Below are positions 33,901 to 61,749 of a stretch of DNA of 64,000 nucleotides, in pieces. Every line of letters starts with the position of its first letter. The stretch's first letter is position 1. The stretch is from Apoderus coryli. Lineage: Eukaryota; Arthropoda; Insecta; Coleoptera; Attelabidae. Location of the stretch: positions 10,292,001 to 10,356,000 of the forward strand of contig OU452201.1 in assembly GCA_911728435.2 (NCBI GenBank). Direction: 5' to 3'. Under the pieces are notes generated by a model. That model ran no database searches, was not told where the DNA came from, and was given only the letters and a program-made list of their open reading frames with translations. The position numbers and the translations under genes were made by a program.

Positions 33901-36393
33901 GCGGCCATACACTTAACTGTATAAATAACAAACATTCTGCAAAACTTTTGTGCATGTGAAAGCATGTATGTTTTTGAAAAAAGAAATAGTAATAAATATT
34001 GACTGAAATGAATATTGATTCTATAAGAATGCATTCTGTATCTGTAAGTTCAAAATATACAAGTATCTCAATGAATTTAATTAAAATGCAGGTACCAATA
34101 AGTAATAAGATGGTTAATAAAAGTATAGCAGTACAATAATTGACTTACCTTGTAAAATTGTCATCATCATGCAGCAACCAATTAGCAACACTAGGTGGCA
34201 TTAACGAATGTATCATATTCTCCTTCAATCTCTTTTCTAGTTCTAACTGTCGACGCACAAGCAAACTCTGACCCACTTTCATAAACGTATTCCTCATACG
34301 GACATTGCTCATAAAATAAATGTGAAATCCAATAAAATGGATCGCCAAGTGACAGAAAAGTCTAGTCAATATTAAGTAGGCCGTTTCCTTTTGCCTGCCG
34401 ATATTTAATGGTAAAAATCCACTGAGTAGTTCAAATGTCACCGAATAAAAAATCGCTATAGAAAGGCCCATGTAAAGTTTCAATGGTGTCAAGGTATAAA
34501 ATAATATCAACATTTGCACGCACAAAGAAAAATGACCTACTGGTACCGGTTGGACCACTAGTAGGAATGTTAAACTAAAAATTACTAATAATATGGCAAC
34601 AGCTGTTGAAGCAGTCAACATATATTTTTGAAATAGATGCGTGTAAGTTATAAGTAAGGCCACACACGCACTGAACAATATAATTAAAAGGCAGCACAAT
34701 AAAGGCCAATTTTTGGACTGATCTATAATGCCTATTATGAGGAAGTAGAATAGCCATACGAATGATATAAATATCACGTACCACAAAGCATATCTGAAAC
34801 AAACAAAAAATTGATTTTTTCTACGATTGTCTTTAAATGCCTTTATTATATGTTCAATCATGATTTGAAAATGTAGTACATTGTAATGCTGTTTATCATT
34901 TACCCGTGCGTAATAATATTGCCCACTAGTTGCCTAGCAACTAGTGGGATATATTATTACGCACGGATAAAATTTCCTGGTAATGACGAAAAGTAGCGGC
35001 GGGCATGAACAATCACCATAGCAACGCCGAAAATACAAACACCAAATTGACAGTTTTGGTATTTATAATTAATAATAATTATAATTAAGTATTTCGCTAA
35101 TTTCAAAACACATAAACAGTGATAGTGAATATAGTTTAACACCACCTAGTCAATTTATTACTTCTAATTTATCGTATTTAGGCTTATACGTTAACAGGGG
35201 TAAGTTTCGAAAAACAAATATTTTCTTAAAAATTATGTTAAATTTATTCAAAAGCATTAAAACAGTCGTAGAAAAAGTATAGTGTGAAACTCACATGAAA
35301 TGACCATTTCCTACTCGTATGATTTGCAGCACTCGCCTGCGGCTCATGCTGCAAACGATCATACTCGTAGGAAATGTATGTCATTTCATGTTCGTTGCAC
35401 AATATACTATACCGTTATTTGTGTGACAATGTACCCTAGAATTTAAACAATTAATGTTTTGTGATATACATACAGGGTGATTGCTGGTCGATGGTACCTT
35501 AGAAGTTTTGGGAAAAGTAACCATACCATTGGTTTGACAATGTAAGCGATTACTCAGGTCAACCCAATCTATCAGTCTATAATATTGTCATATTTGCAGG
35601 ACTTCCGGTTATACCGGAAGTTGATACCAAATTTCTTATTTCAAATGGCACACCCTATGTATTATTATATTTTTGGATTCCCCATCAATTTTGGAATTTT
35701 TTAGTTTAACACTTCCCTATACTTAAATAATTGATTTTGAAGTTTTTTGGTCCAAAACAGGTCTCCGAAAAATATTCGCCATTTTGTCCGCTGAATAGAC
35801 AGAATCTTGGATTTTGGAAGGTACTTCAATAACATATTTAGAATATCAACTATCTTGAGAGATTGACACACTTGGTTACAGGGTGGTCGCAAATTACTGC
35901 AGTATGCTCTACTACTAAAAATAGGCACAAGTCCATTTTCTCAAATGGCACACCTGGTATATAATAAAATATTCTGAAATACACTTAAACTAATACTTAA
36001 AGATGAAAAAACCTTCCCTTGTTATTTAATGAACGCATATCGTATACACACATACTACACTACATTCAATAATTAATATATCGCATACCTAAATTTAAAC
36101 CTGCTATGGGGATACGAACTCTTCTTATACTGTTCTTCGAGTATTTCGGAATCAAACGTTGGATCCCACCACGATTTCTGAGCAGCTCTTTCGAACGGTA
36201 TAGGAAAGTATGTACCCCAACATCCCGATTCTTGAGACATTTGAGCCAAATATGTTTGTAGTTTGGGATCCAACGACAATTGGGCATGCTCCTCATCACC
36301 AATATCAGATGGCTCATCTGGCATGATTTCAGGTTTAACATAGCTTATGCAGTTGTTTTTGTTTGTGGTACTCATCTTTGGTTCAACATACAA
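27781..36393 (-). CDS. Ac13E: Adenylyl cyclase, Ac13E / ADCY9 type
   Basis: Membrane adenylyl cyclase making cAMP from ATP. Coding exons 5' to 3': 36089-36393, 34149-34793, 33406-33661, 32730-33027, 31757-32244, 31291-31580, 30147-30312 and 27781-29502; phases all close (1,389 aa from the first Met, or 1,383 from the Met at 36375). Exon 2 encodes six membrane helices and the signalling helix ([16 protein letters not shown]). Exons 3-4 encode catalytic domain C1 with metal-binding FADIVGF and [10 protein letters not shown]. Exons 5-7 are a serine-rich, poorly conserved C1b linker. The last exon holds the second membrane cluster and C2: [41 protein letters not shown] and a late Lys (VKGKDD). 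Similarity is closest to the AC9 class ([20 protein letters not shown]). The C-terminus VTV could be a PDZ ligand. It is head to head with PRMT9. Confidence 0.93.
30511..30583 (-). tRNA. tRNA-like sequence, left arm (tRNA pseudogene or tRNA-derived SINE)
   Basis: Reverse-complement copy of 30761-30833, identical over the tRNA-like part. See that entry for the fold. An oligo-T tract follows on the minus strand. Confidence 0.45.
30761..30833 (+). tRNA. tRNA-like sequence, right arm (tRNA pseudogene or tRNA-derived SINE)
   Basis: Folds as a cloverleaf. Acceptor GCCACGA/TTGTGTC has one C-U mismatch; D arm GTTT/AAAC has loop AATTGGTTA; anticodon stem is CCTGA/TTGGG; T arm is GTTGG-TTCAAAT-CCAGC. 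A Pol III-style T7 run follows at about 30839. The loop CCGGCAA would give anticodon GGC, but position 33 is C instead of the near-universal U, so a functional tRNA-Ala is doubtful. No encoded intron is seen. Confidence 0.45.
34814..35412 (-). mobile_element. Hairpin-rich foldback/MITE-like element, copy B
   Basis: Inverted relative to copy A (18786-19347) and similar over its whole length. It has the same inner TTCTACGATTGTC / CAGTCGTAGAAAA ends, the same GCCCACTAGTTGCCTAGCAAC hairpin (34921-34942) and the same terminal palindrome (about 35287-35395), with a longer, GC-richer loop (GCACTCGCCTGCGGCTCATG). It lies in Ac13E intron 1, ending about 20 bp upstream of the exon 2 acceptor. Confidence 0.7.
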
Positions 36394-37887
36394 TTCGTAT
36401 ATAGCAGCTCATCGTATCAGGTTTTATGAGGACGTTACATTTTCTTTTCTACAAAAACACACAAACATTTTAAAAAGGTATTTATTGGAACAACTCGTTA
36501 CATTTTGTTTTCACGTAAAATAAATTAATTTGAGGTATGTTTTCTATCATTCTAGACCGTAGTATTTTATTTTTAAAAACCATCATATCTTTATCTCATT
36601 AATTATAAATGATAATTAAATAATGTATTTTATTTAAGAGTCGCTTCATGTTGAAACATATTCCTCAATGATATTGAGTAATTTTGAACAAGACAGATTA
36701 AAAAACGATAAGTAATGTAAATTGAACATAATCCTACTTAAGAAATATTAAATTAATACTTAAAAATATACCTACCTATTATGTCCTTAGTTGCAGCTAA
36801 ATTATTCGATGCTCATATATAATTGGGAAAATATAAACAAATTGCCAACACAATCGTAATTTTACTTATGAAGTCCTGTATTGTAAGGACACATGATTAA
36901 ATAAGTCCAAACTAAACATTGCATACCTATGTCAACAATCGTTTGTTTGCACTTATTTTTAACAAATATGTAAAACTCGCATGAACTGTATTTTATTGGA
37001 CCTTTTATGATTGTTTTGCTAAAAACCAAAAAACATCGTTCAAATGATAATTAAATTAAGGAGTAATATGCAAAAAACTTTATTTTCTTTTTACCTTTTA
37101 CTTTTTGGTTTTATATTACTTTATTATGGGTTTCAGTTTTATTAAACTTATCACATACAAATCATTTTTGAAGTTAATCATCTGTTAATTGTGGATTTCC
37201 TTTAATATCAGATATCACATTTTTCCCTCAACCTCCTTTTAGAGCCCGTTCCTTTTATTAATCTCGTAAGTGGTAAAACAAAAGGATCTAAAGAGACCAC
37301 ACACTAGTGGCCATAAAAGTTAGTACAAAAAAAAAATCATTTTTCAGTCGAACCTCGAACCATTGTCTTTATAGACAATGCGAATCTTGGAAGATAGGAG
37401 ATTGATTCCCAAAGTAGCATATTTTACTCTAAAGAGATGTTAATTTACGTTTTATTGATATTATTTTTATGCATCCTTACGTTATTCAGGCAATGGCTCG
37501 ATTTGCTTGAGTTTTTACTAGAGATTTTATTAAGTAAATATTATTAAAAATTCAACCCGAAATATCTAAAATGAGAAATTCAACATTAAAATATTTTATA
37601 GAAAATGCAATAAGTTGCTCACCTCACTTATTGCATTTTCTCTAAAATATTTTAATGTTGAATTTCTCATTTTAGATATTTTAGATCTAATAATACTATC
37701 TTATTATGAGGTCAATGAGTCAATGGAGGTGAGGGGCTGATGAACTTCATATCTCTGCTAAGCTGACCTGAGTTTTAAGTTTTGTTATATCTGCAACTTC
37801 CCTGATGTCCTGAGAACATTAGTTGTTTTCTGCCCAAGACGCATTTTTTGCTTTGTTGTTTTTGTTTATATTTTAGTTTTAGGTCTT
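36394..37887. promoter_or_regulatory. Bidirectional upstream region of Ac13E (-) and PRMT9 (+)
   Basis: About 1.5 kb between two divergent start codons. No TATA box is convincing on either side. It contains a long hairpin at 37561-37680. Confidence 0.4.
37561..37680. repeat. Near-perfect inverted repeat (54-bp arms, 11-bp loop)
   Basis: Arms 37561-37614 and 37626-37680 are reverse complements with about one mismatch; the loop is TTGCTCACCTC. Probably a tiny palindromic MITE. It lies about 200 bp upstream of the PRMT9 start codon. Confidence 0.85.
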
Positions 37888-40800
37888 ATGTCGGATATGA
37901 ATATAATCCAGAGTTACTTAAAAAATGCGGAAGAAAATTACTTAATCAGAAACTATTCTTTGTCGTTTGAGAACTTCGTTAAGTATTTTGAAAGTTTGCA
38001 AGATGTTTCTGCAAACATTTCCCCAAACGAACAAATACTTTTTTCAAATGTGGTTTTAGCCATTGTTCATACACTCACAAAATCATTTGATAACATTGAA
38101 ACAATTTTAAAGATACTTTTTAAGGCTCTAGAAATATTTCCAGATGACCTAATAATTCTGAATACAATGGGGAGTTTCTTATGCAAGTAAGTAAGCAAGC
38201 TTCTATCGGTCATAGTTTTTCGTTTATCATAACTTGTTTAATCCTGCAATTGCACTCCAAGTGGTAACTTCATAAAATTCATGCATTAGTAGTAGAGTGT
38301 TTTTTTTGAGTGTATCTATCTAGTTAAATTATCAGTGTTTTCCGTGATATTTCACACATACAAATTGTTTCGTTTCAAGTTACCTTATGGGATAAAATAT
38401 AATAATATTATTTGTTTGTTTTCTAGAGTTGGTGATTATGACAATGCCAGAAATTATTTGCAATATGGTATCCAATTAGACTGTAACAATTTAGCAATTG
38501 AAAAGAACTTAATGTATTGTAAATGGCAGCAAATACCAAGGTGGCATTTCAAAATGATGAATGATAAAATACGGAATACCGCTTATTACAAAGCAATTCT
38601 TCAACGAATAAAAGAAGGTATAGATCTATAAGTACAAGTTGCTTCCTATTGAAGCAACTGATTACATCTTTACTTACTATACTTTGAAAATTACTACTAA
38701 TCGTAGATGATTTTTTGGAATAAATTCAAATAGACCAACTACGGAAAATATATTATGTTGTGATTTATTAACTTTTTGGCAAATATGTACAATTATTTCA
38801 ACTTTGTAACTGAAATACAGAATTACGTTTCTAGGATATTCGAAAGTTATTGACATAGGCAGTGGTTGTGGATTATTGAGTATTTTTGCTTCGCATTGCA
38901 ATGCTACTAATATTACAGCATTCGAAGAAAATCATTATCTTTGTAAAATATGTGATGATGTGTTTAGGGAAAACAATGTTGAAAATGTGAAACTAATAAA
39001 TCGTCATTCTACAAGTTTCGATCGTCCACCAGCGGACGCTAATTTAATTGTAAGTTGCAAATGAATTAGGCATAGCGGACTAGTTTTATAAAATTTAATT
39101 ACTATTTTCCTAAAGATCGGTATAGTATATACTTAGTCACATATCTAGAACGAGTTTCTAGATCTGTGTATATAGTAGTTATTCGAATTTTAAGTTTTCA
39201 AAAACAATATCTTACTTCCCATAGTTTTGAGTTATAAACCCACAGTAGATCTTATTTAGACACTTGTATCGCAGAAGAAGGAAGCTCGTAGCTTCCTACT
39301 TCTGTGCTTATAAGTATATCTTCCTCATGGATAACAATATCAATAGTTGGATGAATCAAATATTTATTTGTTTACCATGCGTTTTGCTTTTGTAGGGTTT
39401 TCATTGAATTATTTAAAACAAAGTAATTATTATATTTTGTGAAAAGTAGAAAAACTTGAAATTTGACTTTTAGGTGACTGAAATTTTCGATGTTGGTTTA
39501 TTTGGTGAAGGTATGTTGCCGTCTCTGGTTCACGCTCATGATACTCTTATTACTGAAAAATCGTTTAAAATAATTCCGCATGGAGCGAGATTATATGTAA
39601 GAGGTAAGTACTGTACGGGTACAAAAGTCACATTATGATCAGACAGACATTTCAGGATGTGCCGCAAAAACAATGTCTGAATTAGGTTAGGGGTCGGTGA
39701 AAACAGTCGTAAACTAGCCCCAAAATCACTACGTATTTTGTCATTGTTTAACTGAATCTTCTATCTTCTTTTAAGGAATTAATTATAAAGACCATCAGAG
39801 TTTCCGATTTAATAATTCGATACCAGAGCTAAAACTGACAAATACCTGTATTAGACAAAATACTACAGAATCGTACGATGCCGAAGATATGTCTATAAAA
39901 CGCTATAGATTTATTACGGATGCCGAAATTGTGTTTGATATAAACTTTTATGATATTAAACAACTTAAATCAATGTTATATGGTAAACAATATCAACAAA
40001 ATATTACAGTAAGTAATATTATGTGAGTGGATGGATACTTCTATACCCATCTCACCTTTACTACATGAACATTGAATATTAAAAATACAAATGGTTAGAT
40101 GGGTAACCATCGATTCCATTTTTTCATAGTGGTACCGTGTAGCAAGGCCTACTGTCATATAATCGGATTCTAGATGGCTATTTCTAATGATGTTTATCGG
40201 TCAATACCTTAGCTACTAGGGCTAAAACAAAGAAGCAATTATTATTTTGGTTGAGACGCAATATAGTGGAATAGTTAAATATTATTGTTTTGTATAGTAC
40301 GTCAGCAATTTTGCAAATAGCGTCTAAAATCATATTTATTACAGGTACTTTTATTTTCATAAAAAAGCTACACGAAACGCTGGAAATCACAAAATTGTCA
40401 TCGTAATTATGACATTATGAATTCCTTAAACTGTGCAGTCGTCAATTTTTGACCTCTGTATTGGAGTGAGTTACGTCACAATTAGAAGTGAAGAACAATG
40501 ATACCCTTAGTCTCCCATTATTCTATCTCGACGTGTTTTTATAGTTTTGTATTTAGATTTTACTAATCTATAATTTAGATATTTTTTGTAGCTGAAATGC
40601 ACTACTAATGGTTCATTAGATGCCCTGGTATGTTGGTTTGATTTAAATCTAGATGAATATACAAAAATCACAACGGATCCTACAAATGAGGATAGAGTAA
40701 AATGTTGGGAACAAGCCCTTGTTCATTTGCCTCATCCAGTTATATTACAAGAAAATCAACAACTTGATTTTAAAGTTACTGTAAGGGAATCTTTCGAAAA

Positions 40801-43800
40801 TGTGTAATTGTTTGTTCTACAATATTTGCACATAAAGATTTCCCGTTTCACTCTTTTCAGGTCTTGAATGGTCGATTAGAGTTTAGTCCATTTGGAGAAT
40901 TAGTGGAGAAGTGTACAAAGTGCTGGTTTGTTCCCAAAGAAGTAATCTCATTTTTAAATGATAAAACACTGGTACGGCATACGCTGGATGTAGCAAAAAA
41001 ATTTGATTTTGCAAAAAATTTATATGTAAGTTTTCCAAAGATATTGTTGCGATATAATTTGAAGTATGATTGTTGATAACTGTCGTCTTATTAATGAGCG
41101 TTATAAGTTGTCGGACGACACCTATGCATATTTAATTTTCAACATTTTTGTATAAACAACTAAATACACATACAAAAATTATTAAATGCTTCAAGTTGCA
41201 CGTTCTAAACTAAGCTGATATAAAAGGAGTCCACCAATGTATTGCGTCCAGTTCGGTCGAACAACCATCCCGAAAGAAAACTATTTTTTTCATGATTCTA
41301 GAACTATTTTACACTTGTGCATCCCAACATTTATAGTTCTAAACAGGTATATACCTAGTTCTCTCACGGAAACTACAGTCTTTAATCTTATTATGTGGTT
41401 ATTATATTAAATCTACTATTATCATTGTGGTTTGTTCGTTTCTATATACATTTTGTCACAACACATTCAATATTATTATTATAGTTACTTATAATTCTGA
41501 TTTTAGGTACTTGATGATAATGTATTTCCACTTTTTGGTGTGATACTAGCTAAACAGGGATGTAAAGTCTTTACAACAAATCATGAAACTGATGAAAAAT
41601 ATGTTGAATTTTTGAAACATATCCTGGATTCAAATAGTATTCCCACAGAGAACCTAGCGATGTCATTAAATTCACCACTTAAAACTGAAATCCAACCTAT
41701 ATGTCACATATACTACCACATACCCATAGATATCACTGGAACACTTGGTTACAATTTGGTAGGTATTTTTTGTTAAAGTACAAACCTTCCCATAGACCAT
41801 TGAGATATAAGGAGACGCTATAAGCATTCTTTCACATTGTACAGAAACGGGTGCATTGGGTGGGGCGTAAGTGCATACCAATATGGCGGATTCTCCAGAG
41901 CCGGACTAACTATTTTTGTTGACGTTTTTGTTTTTTAATTTGCAGCTTGGGTTTATACTTTATTTTGAAATGTTAAGCAGTGTACAAAATACTTAAGTAT
42001 AGGTAATTATTGATATTTGATACCTAAATACACGAATAAAAGACGTTAGTACTTTATAAATTATATATTAATACCCCTTAAACAAAACAATTTTATTTAA
42101 ATGTTGCCGTATGCTAAGTGACTTATCTACTTTATTTTTACTTAAATAATACATCCTGGTATTAACATATTTAGTCGCAATAGATTTGATCAGTAAATAT
42201 CTATGGTTATCAAACACTGATTGATCAAAACTGTACACAACTAAATTTGGAAAAATATTACTATTTACATTTACCATTATAAGCAGATGGGGAATAATAA
42301 TGCAGTGTTAACGCAAACACTTTCAGCTTTTTGGCATATTCTTTGCTTAATGGCTGATTACATTTTTTCTTCAATTGCCGTATGTACAAGTCCTGTGGTC
42401 CTCCTAGTTTTGAAATAACATCTAACGTTTCTTCTGGAATAAAGTGCTTCTTTTGCAAAGCAATGATAATATTTTTTATGCTTAATATCCGCTTCTCTCG
42501 CCGAAGAATTTTTTTTTGCAGCATAATTACTTTTTTTTTCTAATTTTGCTGACTATTTGAACCTCTTTCAATTTTCTCCATATTTTTCGCCTTCTTGGAG
42601 TGGATATGGCAGATGTAGTTGGTTGAGCAGGTGGCGTTTTAGGCATATCTATGTCCATTGGAGGAGTCCCGGATTGGATTAGAATGTCAGATATTATTGT
42701 GATCGGTGGTTTACTGGAGGACTTTTCCTGAAATTAAACATGTTATTAGCTACTAACCACATATAACATGTCATAAAAGCATATTATTACCACATTTTGT
42801 GTTGGATATATTATAGTATAGCATAATAATTAGTTGTTATTTGAGTTAAACAATTATCCTACATAATAAGATTTACTTACTAAATAATGCGGATGAGCAG
42901 GGACAGCATCGAGTTTCAGCCTAACACAAACTAGCGACGTTCTGTCAAAAGTTTCAGGTGCAAAATGTTTAGAGCAAAGCACACTGGTTCTCGTTGGAAT
43001 CCAATTCATTCGAGACACATATTCTGTCCAGATATGTCTACGAGCAGGATCTTTAGGAAATCTAAAAACAAGAATATGTTTTTAACACACATTTAGGGGT
43101 CTTTTTCGCCAGAAAGTTATAAAAAAGTAGAGAGTTTGAGAGTAGAAATCAAGTAAAAGAATTTGTAAAAAAAAAAACTACAATGCACGTGGCAATTGTT
43201 CAGTGCAGAAATAGAATGCTACCAGACTCCTATAATAATGTGTTTTAATAAGTTCGCTTACAAATAAACCCTAAATACGTCCATGTACAATGTTTACAAT
43301 ATTTGGTACATACCTATGAAACGTTATTCCTGATATTTTCTTGTCGAATTTACTTCTACTACTGCAACTACGCACAGCACAGGACTCCATTATAGTATAT
43401 TGTCAAATAACCGTCCAAAAAACACGAAAAACTTAAGTAAACTTATAAAATACTCGAAAATAACACTATCAACTTGAAAACACGACAAATGACAGAGGTT
43501 CAGTACCAATATGGCGTACCTGCACCCGCTTTTGACCACGTTATAGCTTCTCCCCCCACCTCAATGCCATAGACCTACCTACTTAATTCGAAGCGATTAA
43601 CCAATTATATTCAAGGTAACTTCATACCTCTATGATCATCTGTTTCCTCAAATTTCAATCATAAAAGTGACATTACTTGTTTTAGGAACATAATAATGCA
43701 GTTATAATGCCAGAAATTGTACAGTTAAATATATTGTTGATACATTCAGAGTCTCTCGAAATATTTAATAAAGTTAAAGATGATAATGTTTTGGGATTTA

Positions 43801-44340
43801 AAGTAGCTAAGTTTTTTAATACCTATAGTGTAAGTACAACATTCGTGATTTATATATACAGGGGATTCAAATTGGACGGCCAGAATTGGTATCGTTAACA
43901 ATAAATAATGGCATGTTTTTAGGGAAAAGAGCATCCAGATATCGACACCTTAAGTTACATAACATTATCTGATCCAGTCGTTTACACATTAGATAACTCT
44001 AAAGCAGAGGAAGTATTCGTGTTTAACATAAAGCAAAACGGACATGTTAATGGCATCTACACATGGTACGATATGGATTTTGATGGAGACATATTTCCCA
44101 CATTAAGTAAGATAATTTTGTATATTATATTTGAATGAATTTTTTAGCCATTCTCTAATAATATAACATCCTAATTTGGTGGATCACTTTATATACATTT
44201 ATTTTTAATTGATGATTTCAGAAAGTCATCACTACAAAAAATGTGCTTATATCTTGGAACCTAAAGCAGTTGAAGCTGGAGAAATAATTAAAATACAAAT
44301 GAGAATTCAAGACAACTTATTAGACTTTAAATATAAATGA
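37888..44340 (+). CDS. PRMT9: Protein arginine methyltransferase 9
   Basis: Eleven exons: 37888-38186, 38427-38617, 38835-39049, 39474-39603, 39776-40008, 40592-40780, 40861-41025, 41507-41758, 43686-43829, 43923-44106 and 44222-44340. Phases close to 706 aa (vertebrate PRMT9 is somewhat longer). The N-terminus is a helical TPR-like region. Then follow SAM-binding motif I VIDIGSGCGLLSI and the PRMT9-type double-E region VTEIFDVGLFGEG, and a beta-barrel segment. A second, degenerate methyltransferase-like half begins near residue 475 (VLDDNVFPLFGVILAKQG), lacking a Gly-rich SAM motif. PRMT9 makes symmetric dimethylarginine; in mammals the main substrate is splicing factor SF3B2. Intron 8 is about 1.9 kb and hosts a THAP gene on the other strand. 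Confidence 0.92.
42261..43390 (-). pseudogene. THAP-domain gene nested in PRMT9 intron 8, frameshifted
   Basis: Exons 43314-43390, 42881-43061 and from 42727 downward. Exons 1-2 encode a full THAP zinc finger: CAVRSC (C-x4-C), GITFHRFPKD, W in HIWTEYV, LCSKHF (C-x2-H) and the closing AVPAHPHYL in the AVPTIF position. Exon 3 encodes a basic linker (STPRRRKIWRKLKE) and reaches a stop just after a run of nine A (plus-strand T at 42531-42539). The next frame (42524-42261) continues as a typical THAP/P-element-type region (LSKEYAKKLKVFALTLHYYSPSAY). One indel in the A run separates the two. It is then truncated after SPSAYN. Either a pseudogene, a sequencing slip in a homopolymer, or a short 152-aa THAP protein. 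Confidence 0.8.
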
Positions 44341-44414
44341 GGTTTGTTTTGTGAATATTACTAAAAGTATAATATAATTAAAAAAATTGCGACTAAGTTT
44401 ATTTCATATCTATA

Positions 44415-44991
44415 CAGGGTGATTCATTGGTAAGTGTATCAATTGTAGCCAAGATACTGGGTGTTTTACTAATTTATCCTATTTTTATTATCAAACTTTT
44501 GACCATCCAATTGCGTTGCATCAAAAATTAAACGAAATATGACAAATACGCCTTACAAGATATTAAAAGTAACTTATTTGATTCCTTCTCTAATATGTCA
44601 ATAGTGTTAAGAAACAATGTTACACCGTATAAATTATATGTGTATGTTTACGAATTACGTGATTCCTTTTTCTTTTCTTTAGGTTAGAATATAAGTTGCT
44701 TATGTGAAGTAGGGTTAAGTTAGGAAGCATTATGCTTCAACTTCACCTATTTATAGCTTTCATTATTACAATAAAGTCTTTTATTATTATTATTATTTAC
44801 TTTTTTCTGCAGTTTTCGAATCAAAATTAAAATTTTGTACAGCGTGGGTCAAAAGTTACTAATAAAAACAATCCACAACACAACAATTATTAGTGTCTTG
44901 GTTACTTGACCCATGAAGTATGTGATTCAGAGCCGTCTAGTAGACCTAAATACATTGTTAAAGCATGTAAAATTACTAATGAATCACCCTG
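44415..44991. mobile_element. MITE with 20-bp terminal inverted repeats, downstream of PRMT9
   Basis: Left end TA|CAGGGTGATTCATTGGTAA. Right end TTACTAATGAATCACCCTG|TA, which is its reverse complement with one mismatch. 577 bp with TA duplication and no transposase. It is the cleanest member of the CAGGGTG-ended group in this window. Confidence 0.8.
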
Positions 44992-44999
44992 TATATGTA

Positions 45000-45662
45000 C
45001 TATTGTATAAAGAAGGTATTTTTATTATTTTACAAAAAATAAAATATTCTGTACCAACTGTAATAAAACGATCAAAATATACTAAAAACAATATTTATTG
45101 TAACTTCATTTTTTAAAAGCACACAATTTTATGTAAAATATATAGAAATACAAAATAAATGAAATACAATGACTCGACACCTTTTCTTTGCCAAGCAAAG
45201 CAATTAAATTATTATAATAAAAAACAACATATATTGCAACAAAAAATTAAAATATAACTAATTATACAAAATAAAATATTAAAATGGCAGTCACTTATTT
45301 CGCCGATAAAGAATAATACAATATTTTAGGTGATAAAGTTTATTTGAACAGTTTTAAAAACTTCGAAAGATTTCATTTATTTTAATTTAATAAATAGTTA
45401 TTACAGACATTCTAGGATACATTTTTTATTTAATATACCCTAAATCCATTTATTAATATAAATTTCTCGTAAATCACATTGTATATATTAATTTTTTTTT
45501 CTCTCATGAAATTTACATTTAAATATAGATATCTAATTATTAGTTAATGTGCAACCTACAACGAAAATATAATTCTTATTAAATAATGCTAATATAAAAA
45601 AGAAGGGCGAAGACATGGACTTCAGTCCGTTTGGTTGTAAAGCATAAAGAGGAAAAGGAGTT
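45000..45662 (-). other. Probable beta-spectrin 3' UTR
   Basis: Lies after the spliced stop codon (45663-45665) on the minus strand. AT-rich and non-coding, with several AATAAA-like signals on the minus strand. The exact 3' end cannot be fixed. Confidence 0.5.
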
Positions 45663-61712
<16,050 letters not shown>

Positions 61713-61749
61713 TTTTTACTGTGATTTTACCAGCAGAGCTGGCTACCTA

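Noticed and set aside
34795..34861. N-terminal extension [17 protein letters not shown] in frame with Ac13E exon 2
   Set aside because: It is intron and transposon sequence (foldback copy B). The true exon begins at the acceptor after 34794, where the phase matches exon 1.
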